Part shown: piece by piece, positions 16,468-23,774 of the stretch
How positions within the stretch are numbered: the stretch's first letter is position 1
How the letters are laid out: each line of letters starts with the position of its first letter
From: JBGSKY01 sp041740995
Lineage (GTDB): Bacteria; Planctomycetota; Planctomycetia; Pirellulales; Pirellulaceae
Direction of reading: 5' to 3'
Assembly (NCBI GenBank): GCA_041740995.1
Contig: JBGSKY010000009.1
Coordinates: 1-33,275 of the forward strand
DNA: 33,275 nt
Position numbers and translations under genes: made by a program
The notes under the pieces: generated by a model
The model's input: only the letters and a program-made list of their open reading frames with translations
What the model was told of the DNA's origin: nothing
The model's database searches: none

Positions 16468-17037
16468 ATGAAATGGCTGCTGGCCAATTTGCTTTTCTTG
16501 CCGACTTACGCATGGAACATAATGCTCGGTCGAGTATTAAAGCATCGTCGTTGGTGGGACTATGTTGATCCTGATGTGATTTTGGGTGCGCGTCCAATGC
16601 AACGCGATCTCAAGCGGCTCTACCAAGAGGGTGTTCGCGGCGTGGTTAATATGTGTCAAGAATTTCCTGGGCCGGTTGCCGCTTATAAGTTGTTGGGCAT
16701 TGAACAGCTGTGGCTGCCGACGATCGATTTCCAGCCACCAAAAATTGAACAGGTTGTTCAGGGAGTCGACTTTATTGAGCAGGTCACAAATCGCGGCGAA
16801 AAAGTTTACGTCCACTGCAAGGCTGGTCGGGCGAGAAGTGCGACTGTCGTGCTATGCTGGCTGGTAAAACATCGTAAGATGAGCGTCGACGAGGCGCAGC
16901 GGCACTTGTTGTCTTGTCGTCCACACGTGAACCCTCGACTTACATCGCGGGCCGTTGTGCTAGACTACATTCGCGCGCTCGACAAACATGAGTCTGACGT
17001 TAGCTCGGTCGCGGACCGGTCCGTCAAAGAGTCTTAA
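16468..17037 (+). CDS. PTPMT1-like dual-specificity phosphatase (possible phosphatidylglycerophosphate phosphatase)
   Basis: 189 residues. The CX5R active site is VHCKAGRARSATVV (C117, R123), with the likely general acid in PTID (D87). The N-terminal part WWDYVDPDVILGARPMQRDLKRLYQEGVRGVVNMCQE follows the mitochondrial PTPMT1 pattern (WYNRID..VLLGALP...GVRGVITMNEE), as does LGIEQLWLPTIDF. PTPMT1 dephosphorylates phosphatidylglycerophosphate in cardiolipin synthesis, so the same role is a reasonable inference. A hydrophobic N-terminus (LLANLLFLPTYAW) may anchor it to the membrane. Alternative: a protein Tyr/Ser phosphatase. Confidence 0.8.
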   Translation: MKWLLANLLFLPTYAWNIMLGRVLKHRRWWDYVDPDVILGARPMQRDLKRLYQEGVRGVVNMCQEFPGPVAAYKLLGIEQLWLPTIDFQPPKIEQVVQGVDFIEQVTNRGEKVYVHCKAGRARSATVVLCWLVKHRKMSVDEAQRHLLSCRPHVNPRLTSRAVVLDYIRALDKHESDVSSVADRSVKES

Positions 17038-17060
17038 GCATTGCAACGTAGGAAGTATCC

Positions 17061-17552
17061 ATGTCAAGCTATCCACCAAATCAAAACTTTGTCGATCCAA
17101 ATTCGGCTCCAAAAAAGAGCAAAAAGACGCTCTGGATTGTATTGGGAATCGTCGGCGGATTATTGTTACTGTGCTGTGGCGGTTTTAGCATCCTCTCTTA
17201 CGTTGGGTACCAAGCCGGGACGTCTATGTTAGGCGAAATTGCAAAGGACGCGGCCAGCCAATCGCCGGAAGTCCAAGCGGAATTGGGGAACATTGAAAGC
17301 GTCAAAATGAACTTTGCTGAAACTGGCAAGGCAGGCGGTGCGGGTAATATGGCGTTCGATATCGTGGGCTCCAAGGGCAGTGGCGTGATCATCATTCGAA
17401 TTAATCAAGCGACCAACCAGCTCGATAGTGCAACGCTGCGAACGTCCGATGGTCGCGAAATTCCACTAACGGGTATTCAAACGGGCGCTAGTGGGATGAG
17501 CTTCGACACGGATACCAATATTAACATGGAGCCAGAAATGGCGGCCCCATGA
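17061..17552 (+). CDS. Single-pass membrane protein with Coa1-like extracytoplasmic domain
   Basis: 163 residues. A Pro/Asn/Lys-rich cytoplasmic N-terminus is followed by one strong TM segment at about 24-46 (LWIVLGIVGGLLLLCCGGF). The rest (SPEVQAELGNIESVKMNFAETGKAGGAGNMAFDIVGSKGSGVIIIRI...SATLRTSDGREIPLT) resembles the cytochrome-oxidase-assembly Coa1-like domain found in planctomycete proteins. That assignment is from memory of the pattern and is uncertain. AGGA precedes the ATG. The stop overlaps the nadB start as ATGA. Confidence 0.6.
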   Translation: MSSYPPNQNFVDPNSAPKKSKKTLWIVLGIVGGLLLLCCGGFSILSYVGYQAGTSMLGEIAKDAASQSPEVQAELGNIESVKMNFAETGKAGGAGNMAFDIVGSKGSGVIIIRINQATNQLDSATLRTSDGREIPLTGIQTGASGMSFDTDTNINMEPEMAAP

Positions 17553-19192
17553 CAATCGTCAATCGCCCGATTGCTTTCGATTGGCAGTCCTCTTTTCCGC
17601 GTTATCTGATGCCGTTGCAGTCGCGACGGATGATGCACTACTTCACCGATGTTTTGATCATCGGCGGTGGGCTTGCAGGTCTTCGCGCTGCTCAAGAAAT
17701 TGATCCTTCGCTCGACGTCTTAATCGTTACCAAAGATCGCTTGCAAGAATCCAACAGCTCGTATGCTCAGGGAGGCATTGCAAGCGTCTGGGATCCGGAA
17801 GATCAATTTCACAATCACGTCGCTGATACCTTGACCGCCGGTGGTTCGCTTTGTGAGCCATCCGTCGTCGAACGCGTAGTTCAGGAAGCCCCTCGACGAA
17901 TTGCAGAATTGATTCAATGGGGCACCAAGTTTGATCAGCGGGATGGCGAAATTTTACTAGGCCGCGAAGGTGGTCATTCGCATCAACGGATCTTGCACGC
18001 TCTTGGTGATGCGACTGGCAAAGAGATCATGCGGGCGGTCATCGATCGGACCCGCGATCAAGCAAATGCCGAGATTTGGGAGTCGGCTTTCACGCTCGAT
18101 TTGTTGACCCACGAAGGCCAATGTCGAGGCGCTGCGATTGCTCGAACTGGCAGCTCACAGCCAGTGTTGGTGTGGGCGAAACAAACAATTCTATGTACCG
18201 GCGGATGCGGCCAAGTCTATCGTGAATCGACCAACCCTCGTGTCGCAACAGGCGATGGGCATGCAATTGCTTTCCGAGCTGGCGCTATGATTCGCGACAT
18301 GGAATTTATGCAGTTTCACCCAACGGTGTTGTACATCGCTGGTTCATCGCGGACGTTGATCACCGAAGCAATTCGTGGCGAAGGCGCATATCTCATCGAT
18401 TCCGAGGGCTACCGTTTCATGCAGGACTACGACCCCCGTCTGGAGCTTGCCCCGCGTGATATTGTTTCTCAATCGATCGTATCTCAGATGGCCAAGACGC
18501 AAAGCCCATGTGTTTTTCTAACACTCAAGCATTTGAATGCAGACTATGTTCGTCAGCGATTTCCTGGAATCGCTCAGGTTTGCAAAGACTTTGGATTGGA
18601 CATAGCAACCGATGCGATTCCTGTCCGACCCGGCGCACATTACATGATTGGCGGCGCTGCGATCGACGAGCAAGGTCAAACGACTCTGCCAGGACTGTGG
18701 GCCGCTGGCGAAGTTACAAGTAGCGGCTTGCATGGTGCCAATCGACTTGCGTCCAACAGCTTGTTAGAAGGTTTAGTCTTCGGTGCATCGGCTGGTAATG
18801 CAGCCAGTGAATTGGCAAAATCGCAACGTCATCAGGTTGGCCCCTTTCCTATTCAGCAACATCGCTCGCTGCAAAATCAGCAAATTGACATCGTTGACAT
18901 TCGCAATGCACTGCGATCCTTGATGGGGCGCAATGTCGGAGTTCAGCGGTCGGCCGAACGACTCGAAGAAGCCCGGCAAAGTATTTTGCAATATACGCAT
19001 TATGTTTTGACTCAGTCGTTCAATACGATTGAAGGCTGGGAGCTTCAAAATCAATTGACCGTCGGCTTGATGATGGCGATGTCAGCCGAAGCAAGAAAAG
19101 AATCGCGCGGTGTTCATTTACGAACCGACTTCCCCGGTTCCGACGATGCAAACTGGCGCGTTCATTTGGCGATCCAGCGCAAAGGTGAGTGA
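17549..19192 (+). CDS. nadB: L-aspartate oxidase
   Basis: 547 residues. It is an FAD enzyme oxidising L-aspartate to iminoaspartate, the first step of de novo NAD synthesis. It shows the dinucleotide-binding motif DVLIIGGGLAGLRAA (34-48), SSYAQGGIASV, REGGHSHQRILHA, the fumarate-reductase-family stretch MEFMQFHPTVLY, RPGAHYMIGG, and the FAD-proximal GLHGANRLASNSLLEGLVFG. The ATG chosen overlaps the previous stop (ATGA), implying coupling. It adds about 30 residues before the FAD motif; internal Met21 or Met28 are alternatives. nadA and nadC are not nearby. Confidence 0.92.
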   Translation: MTIVNRPIAFDWQSSFPRYLMPLQSRRMMHYFTDVLIIGGGLAGLRAAQEIDPSLDVLIVTKDRLQESNSSYAQGGIASVWDPEDQFHNHVADTLTAGGSLCEPSVVERVVQEAPRRIAELIQWGTKFDQRDGEILLGREGGHSHQRILHALGDATGKEIMRAVIDRTRDQANAEIWESAFTLDLLTHEGQCRGAAIARTGSSQPVLVWAKQTILCTGGCGQVYRESTNPRVATGDGHAIAFRAGAMIRDMEFMQFHPTVLYIAGSSRTLITEAIRGEGAYLIDSEGYRFMQDYDPRLELAPRDIVSQSIVSQMAKTQSPCVFLTLKHLNADYVRQRFPGIAQVCKDFGLDIATDAIPVRPGAHYMIGGAAIDEQGQTTLPGLWAAGEVTSSGLHGANRLASNSLLEGLVFGASAGNAASELAKSQRHQVGPFPIQQHRSLQNQQIDIVDIRNALRSLMGRNVGVQRSAERLEEARQSILQYTHYVLTQSFNTIEGWELQNQLTVGLMMAMSAEARKESRGVHLRTDFPGSDDANWRVHLAIQRKGE

Positions 19193-19324
19193 TCAATGTA
19201 TGTTTGCGTGAACGTAGCTTGCGCATATCTGGACAGGCAAATTTTCTTGATATATCTCGACTGCCATTGGTAGAATTGGTTTTTGTGGTTCTCCCACTTC
19301 TCTTCTTGCTATCAAGGTGATCTT

Positions 19325-20506
19325 ATGGGCATTGTTCTCGTTCCGACGATCGCGGCGATTCTTGCGTCTGTCTTCTATTGCAAAGCGACTCCCAAAGCGT
19401 GTCTGATTGGTGCAATATTCACCTTATGTTTCAGCATACTGACCGCGACGCCGCTGATGTTCGCGTTCGGACTTTTGATGTTTGTTGCTTCGCTTTTCTG
19501 TAAGCTCTCCGAAATTCCGACGCGACGGATGACTATTGCTGCTATGACGGTTGCTGTGCTATTGTTGCCCGTGACTTGCGTGTCAATCGCGGAGACTTAT
19601 TCCAACCTGCTTTTGAAGAAGCAATATCCTTGGGTTTCGCTAAAGGAACGATTAGAACCGATCGCCAGTCAGGAATATATTTCTGCTATTGAGTTTGAAA
19701 TCCCTTCAGAAAGGGATGGCGGCGGGTATTCCTGGAATTCTCGACAGCTGGCACTTCAACGACTGCACTATTCTGCTGTCGGGCATTTTCTTACCAGTTC
19801 CTCGTTCGGTCTGGTGAGGATGCTCGAGCCGGACATGCGGCAGTTGCGCAACAATGACGAGTCGCCGATTTCTATACCGGCATTCGACTATCAAGATTCC
19901 TGTAATTTCGAATCACCATCAAACAATTCGTCAGAGATAGATTCAAAGACACTAGAGGACGAGCATTTTCGATTACAAAGTTGGTTTTTGGACGATCAAC
20001 GAATGGGTATCGTTCAAGACGTTGATCACGTGACGGGCTTCTTACCTCATGCCGTGACCGATAAGGCATTCGATTTTCGAAGGAAGTCTTCGGGTTTTGC
20101 ATTTGCGGGGGACGCAATAAATTACGTCGATCGTTTTCGTTCATCTCGATTTGACGAGGGTGCAGCGTACACTTTGATGAAGCTGCAATTGGTTGGGTTG
20201 CTGTATCACGAAGAGCCGGTCGTTTATGAGATCGAATCGTTGCCGAACTTAGCGACCGCACAAACGGCATCGACGAGGCCATTGGACGCTTTTGAAACGC
20301 GCGGTCTACAACAAATTTTGGTGGGCAATCCTATCTATTGTGAACAACAAGACCAGTTCATTCGCTTGATAGGAGGAATGCGAAACGCAGAGTCATGCAC
20401 ACAATGTCACGCTGGCCCTTCGACGCAATTGCTTGGCGCGTTCAGTTATACGCTACGATTAAACGCGCAAGCGGTGGCTGAGGCCGATCAGTTCGTGAGC
20501 CGATAA
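19325..20506 (+). CDS. Membrane protein with a single c-type haem site
   Basis: 393 residues from the ATG at 19325, preceded by AAGGTGA. The open frame continues to a TTG 14 codons earlier, less likely. There are about three hydrophobic N-terminal segments (residues 1-95), then a large soluble region and a C-terminal CTQCH haem-attachment motif (358-362) followed by LLGAFSYTLRL. The segment LYHEEPVVYEIESLPNL...TRPLDAFETRGL is a pattern I associate with planctomycete membrane-bound haem proteins. The presumed role is redox or sensing outside the cytoplasmic membrane. No other cytochrome genes are adjacent. Confidence 0.7.
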   Translation: MGIVLVPTIAAILASVFYCKATPKACLIGAIFTLCFSILTATPLMFAFGLLMFVASLFCKLSEIPTRRMTIAAMTVAVLLLPVTCVSIAETYSNLLLKKQYPWVSLKERLEPIASQEYISAIEFEIPSERDGGGYSWNSRQLALQRLHYSAVGHFLTSSSFGLVRMLEPDMRQLRNNDESPISIPAFDYQDSCNFESPSNNSSEIDSKTLEDEHFRLQSWFLDDQRMGIVQDVDHVTGFLPHAVTDKAFDFRRKSSGFAFAGDAINYVDRFRSSRFDEGAAYTLMKLQLVGLLYHEEPVVYEIESLPNLATAQTASTRPLDAFETRGLQQILVGNPIYCEQQDQFIRLIGGMRNAESCTQCHAGPSTQLLGAFSYTLRLNAQAVAEADQFVSR

Positions 20507-20581
20507 TACTTTCTCCTAATACTTGGGTTTAAGTTGGCAGAATATCTGCATCGTTAGTTGGTGAGTCGTTCGCAATTCGCA

Positions 20582-20848
20582 ATGTCAAATGTATCTCCAT
20601 CAATGAGCCCGCCAGTTGTTACTGATTTCGCCTCTCAAATCTGTGGTGTAGCCGACGGGCATCGAATTCATGTTGCCACCGAAATGATGTTCGGCCTGAG
20701 TGGAGCGTTCAAATACCTCGAATGCGGCAATTGCGGGTGCGTGCAATTACTGAACGCGCAGACGGTTATGAGTCGTTCTGCTTGCCGCAATTCGCTTTTT
20801 CCACTAGCTCGTGAAACTTGTCTAGAGGCCGGCCTGAATTCTCAATAA
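20582..20848 (+). pseudogene. N-terminal remnant of a zinc-ribbon SAM methyltransferase
   Basis: 88 codons from an ATG. The part ICGVADGHRI...ATEMMFGLSGAFKYLECGNCGCVQLLN matches the N-terminal zinc-ribbon segment (EMMFG.R..F.Y.EC..CG.LQ) of class I methyltransferases found in polysaccharide and secondary-metabolite clusters. The match stops at about 20745 and the SAM-binding domain is missing. The remaining codons overlap the opposite-strand remnant and look non-coding. Confidence 0.5.
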
Positions 20849-21005
20849 ACACAATTCGTCGAATTCCAAACCTCTGTTTCAGCCAAAAATTCAAGGCTGA
20901 CAAATAGTCTTGTTCTCGCTGTTTTGGGTCGGCGTATTTTGCGGCGACGTTCCCAGGATCAACGGTCGCGGTCAGAAGTAACAGGCAGTTTTCAGGCCGA
21001 ATCAT
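20766..21005 (-). pseudogene. N-terminal remnant of a polysaccharide-cluster protein
   Basis: 79 codons starting at an ATG. LLLLTATVDPGNVAAKYADPKQREQDYLSALNFWL and IRRIVFIENSGRPLDKFHEL resemble the first 70 residues of a family of roughly 250-residue proteins encoded in surface-polysaccharide clusters (LLTATIDP...R..dYl.al.fw......ivF.ENSG). The rest of the family is absent. It ends where the opposing methyltransferase remnant begins, pointing to a rearrangement junction at about 20745-20770. Confidence 0.4.
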
Positions 21006-21408
21006 GATAGATCAAGTGGTTAAGCCCATCGTCGAATGTCGAATCGTCAAAACAATTGATAGTAGATTGCGATCAAACCTTGCGACAAGTTGCAATTTAA
21101 GGCTGAATGGTCGAGCGTAAACGCGCCGCGATTGCGTTCAATTTCTATTGGGCTTCTCTTGGGCGGTATGACTATTGATCGATTTTTTTAGCCGAGTTGG
21201 TTTGCATTGTTGTAGCTATCGAGAGCTCTCAGCACGAGATAAATTGTCATAAACCCTCAACCGAACGAGCATATGACCACTGCGCAAGACAGAAAAGTTG
21301 AATCGAATCGACCGTAAATTGAATTGGTGGCTTTCGCAGAATTTCTGTTCCAAGCTTCGGTCAGCCGGTCAACTTGTTGCAAAGTTCCCGCGGACAAAAT
21401 CTATTCGC

Positions 21409-21427
21409 GCGAGCAGAATTTGTTCGA
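21409..21427 (+). repeat. 19-bp element, copy 1 (candidate activator site)
   Basis: GCGAGCAGAATTTGTTCGA. An exact inverted copy is present at 26544-26562. It sits about 75 bp upstream of the -24 box of the sigma-54 promoter candidate, in the usual range for an upstream activating site. The core GCAGAATTT also occurs at 21336-21344. Confidence 0.6.
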
Positions 21428-21500
21428 ATGAATTCGAGTTTGAAGACTAGATTTGAGAAACATCAACGTTTTCGCGGTCTAAACGCTGCCGGGATGAAAT

Positions 21501-21517
21501 TGGCACGGCGCGTGCAT
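21501..21517 (+). promoter_or_regulatory. Sigma-54 (-24/-12) promoter candidate
   Basis: TGGCACGGCGCGTGCAT matches the sigma-54 consensus TGGCACG-N4-TTGCW at all but one of the defined positions, with GG and GC correctly spaced and a T before the first base. The transcript would start near 21528 and run through the small ORFs at 21658 and possibly 22089. A sigma-54 activator gene lies immediately beyond (22317-23765). Confidence 0.6.
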
Positions 21518-21657
21518 TTGTAATCCAATCAAGATCATCACGGACTAGACCCGTCAGGCGGGCGTGGTCAGGTTCGTTTGGTGACCGGTTCTCGAGCCGC
21601 TGTGAATTTCATGGCTTTGATGGTCTTGCCGGTCAAAATTTCGTGAGGGTACAAACG

Positions 21658-21861
21658 ATGTTAAAGTTCGCAAACCGATTCGTTTTGATTGCTTCGTTAA
21701 TTGCTTTGATGGGTATGTCGGGTATTGCTGTGGCCAATCCGATAAACAATTCGATTAGCCGACATCAACACCCAGAGATCGGATTTTTCAAACACTTAAA
21801 TACGCATCTACATACGCATCAAACGAATTCCAGAACCGTTCTGGGACGCTTGTCACGTTAG
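21658..21861 (+). CDS. Small exported-peptide ORF, possibly truncated
   Basis: 67 codons from the ATG at 21658, with GAGGG eight bases upstream. A GTG five codons earlier is less likely. MLKFANRFVLIASLIALMGM is a good signal peptide with probable cleavage after AVA (about residue 26). The remaining 40 residues are polar and His-rich. The last 25 or so are encoded antisense to sequence resembling an XRE-antitoxin C-terminus, so the frame may be a signal peptide left behind by a rearrangement. It is the first ORF after the sigma-54 promoter candidate. Confidence 0.45.
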   Translation: MLKFANRFVLIASLIALMGMSGIAVANPINNSISRHQHPEIGFFKHLNTHLHTHQTNSRTVLGRLSR

Positions 21862-21955
21862 TGAGTTTTTTGAGTGCTTGGTCGCGGCTGAGTTCACTTA
21901 GCAAAACTTGCAACGCAATCTCGATACCGAATATTTGGACTAGTATCGCAACATT
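21788..21955 (-). pseudogene. Possible XRE/HigA-type antitoxin C-terminal remnant
   Basis: The end of a minus-strand frame reads DQALKKLTNVTSVPERFWNSFDAYVDAYL, which fits the conserved end of HigA-like XRE proteins (ALxLexVTGVPxrFWNnxexxYrexl). Upstream residues IFGIEIALQVLLSELS align loosely with the HTH part. The frame is open to about 22177 but starts only with TTG, and no toxin gene is nearby. Probably decayed. Confidence 0.3.
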
Positions 21956-22088
21956 TAAAACGTTGTTGCGCGTGGTCTTGAAAGTCGGAGGTAGATATTG
22001 CGTTTGGGAAAGCAGAAGTTCGATGCCAGATAACGTTTGTTGTCTGGTCTTTGGTATCTCGATAATAATGTTCGTGCAAGGATGAATT

Positions 22089-22289
22089 ATGTCTCGCATC
22101 ACAAAAACTATTTCGTTAGTCACAACTCTTTTGTCAGGCGTTGTGTATACCTCAGCGACGGCGAACGCTGCAAGCAACCTGCAATCAAGTCGCGCTCCTG
22201 TAACGCAGCCAATAGATACTGACGAAGAAAGCCGGCAGATTATTTTGGATGCACGGATCGCAATGGGTAAAGAGCTGAGGCAAAAGTAA
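22089..22289 (+). CDS. Small exported peptide of unknown function
   Basis: 66 residues. AAGGA lies six bases before the ATG. The signal peptide MSRITKTISLVTTLLSGVVY is followed by a likely cleavage site ANA|AS at about residue 27. The mature 39 residues (SNLQSSRAPVTQPIDTDEES, then RQIILDARIAMGKELRQK) have a disordered half and an amphipathic helix. It is convergent with the sigma-54 activator gene, 27 bp apart. It may be co-transcribed with the 21658 ORF from the sigma-54 promoter candidate. No homologue recognised. Confidence 0.5.
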   Translation: MSRITKTISLVTTLLSGVVYTSATANAASNLQSSRAPVTQPIDTDEESRQIILDARIAMGKELRQK

Positions 22290-22316
22290 GACTGACCTGA
22301 TGTTGTGCAATTGAAA

Positions 22317-23765
22317 CTAAGTTACGTCCGTAGTTTTTTCGATCGACATTCCGAGCGATTCCAATCTTACACGCAAGGTCGCGCGAGTGATTCCGAGTCG
22401 TTTAGCGGCCTGCGTAAGATTGCAATCGGTTTGTTTTAAAATCTCAGCGAACATCGCTTTCTCAGCGAGGGCAATCATTTCATGGTAAATATTGGCGCTG
22501 CCAGCAGCAAACCGCGCGCGAGTCAGCTCGGCGAAATATAGTCCATTTGTTGAGCTTGGCGGCGAAGCGATCGAGTCAGTTGGTCGTTGAAAGTCGCGAA
22601 CTGTAGCAGGCAGGCAGGCGGGTACAATTACTGGTCCAGTCGCTTCTAGCAGCGCGTGTTTAATTGCGCTTTGAAGTTCGCGAACATTGCCCGGCCACGA
22701 ATAGGAAGCGATCAGATCGATTGCTTCAACGGCAAAGCCAGTAACCTGCTTGCCAAGCTCTTTGGCGAATCGCCGTAAGAAATATCGGGCCAATAACGAA
22801 ATATCGTTCCCGCGGTGGCGAAGCGGCGGCAGTTTGATGGCGTAAACATTTAAGCGGTAGTATAGATCGCTGCGAAACTCTTTATCCTCAATCGCTTGTT
22901 CCAAGTTGCGATTGGTCGCGGCAATAATACGAGCGTTTGTATGAATCGTCTCCGCTCCACCGACCCTTTCAAAGCTCTGATCTTGGAGGACACGCAGAAT
23001 TTTCGTCTGCATCAGCGGCGTCATGTCGCCGATTTCATCTAAGAACAGAGTACCATCGTTGCAAAGCTCGAACTTACCAACTTTTTTCCGGTCGGCACTT
23101 GTGAACGAGCCCTTCTCGTGGCCAAAAAGTTCGCTTTCAAGCAGGTTTTCAGGGATAGCGGCGCAGTTGATGGCGAGAAAACGGTTCGCGGATCGCTCGC
23201 TGTACTGATAGATTGCCCGTGCAACCACTTCTTTACCGGTACCGCTTTCCCCAAGAATTAAGACCGTTACATTTTGCCGGGCAACGCGTCCAATGGAGCG
23301 ATAGACTTCCTGCATCGCTGAACAATCACCAATCAGCAAATCAGCGTCAACTTCGTTAGTATGGTCGTCAATATTGACTGACGGAACAACGGCGCGAACA
23401 CGCGTCATGCGACTGGTTTCAGCGGCATCCTTGATCAGTGGAATGAGCGTGTCGGGATCGAGTGGCTTGAGAATGTACTCAAATGCGCCGCGCTGCATCG
23501 CTTCGATTGCAGTTCCTGCGGTGCCGCGTCCGGTCATCAATATGATAGGCACTTTTGGATCGATGCGATGCATCTTTTCGAAAGCTTCCATTCCCGAAAG
23601 GTCCGGCAAGCGAATGTCACATAGAACAACATCAGGCGTCCTATCTAAAAATGCTTCAAGTCCCTGGTTGGCCGTCGGACAGGTAGTCACTTCGTCGTCA
23701 GGAAACGCCATCTCAATGGTTTCGAGAATCAGTGGTTCGTCGTCAATGACGAGCAAATGTGTCAT
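22317..23765 (-). CDS. NtrC-family sigma-54-dependent response regulator
   Basis: 482 residues. The receiver domain (1-115) has acidic D8/D9, phospho-acceptor D50 and K100. The AAA+ domain (about 142-370) has Walker A GESGTGKE (172-179) and Walker B TLFLDEIGDM. The sigma-54-contact loop reads GSFTSA (219-224) where most family members have GAFTGA. The C-terminal Fis-type HTH is NLTQAAKRLGITRATLRVRLESLGM. It activates transcription by sigma-54 polymerase when phosphorylated. It follows the kinase gene by 9 bp, so the two form one operon. Its target is unknown; a sigma-54 promoter candidate lies 0.8 kb beyond its 3' end. Confidence 0.93.
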   Translation of the reverse strand: MTHLLVIDDEPLILETIEMAFPDDEVTTCPTANQGLEAFLDRTPDVVLCDIRLPDLSGMEAFEKMHRIDPKVPIILMTGRGTAGTAIEAMQRGAFEYILKPLDPDTLIPLIKDAAETSRMTRVRAVVPSVNIDDHTNEVDADLLIGDCSAMQEVYRSIGRVARQNVTVLILGESGTGKEVVARAIYQYSERSANRFLAINCAAIPENLLESELFGHEKGSFTSADRKKVGKFELCNDGTLFLDEIGDMTPLMQTKILRVLQDQSFERVGGAETIHTNARIIAATNRNLEQAIEDKEFRSDLYYRLNVYAIKLPPLRHRGNDISLLARYFLRRFAKELGKQVTGFAVEAIDLIASYSWPGNVRELQSAIKHALLEATGPVIVPACLPATVRDFQRPTDSIASPPSSTNGLYFAELTRARFAAGSANIYHEMIALAEKAMFAEILKQTDCNLTQAAKRLGITRATLRVRLESLGMSIEKTTDVT

Positions 23766-23774
23766 GGGGTAATG

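Larger units (their letters stand above)
21006..21657. other. Long non-coding region with sigma-54 promoter architecture
   Basis: About 650 bp without a supportable gene. The left 300 bp show nothing recognisable. The right half contains a perfect dyad CAGAATTTCTG (21337-21347), a related site within GCGAGCAGAATTTGTTCGA (21409-21427), an adjacent inverted repeat TCGAAT-GA-ATTCGA (21424-21437), a -24/-12 promoter (21501-21517), and a leader with a GGTCA/TGACC stem (about 21568-21588) before the ATG at 21658. Confidence 0.5.

Noticed and set aside
21861..22085. 74-codon plus-strand frame
   Set aside because: No ribosome binding site, no family resemblance, and composition like the reverse of the opposite frame.
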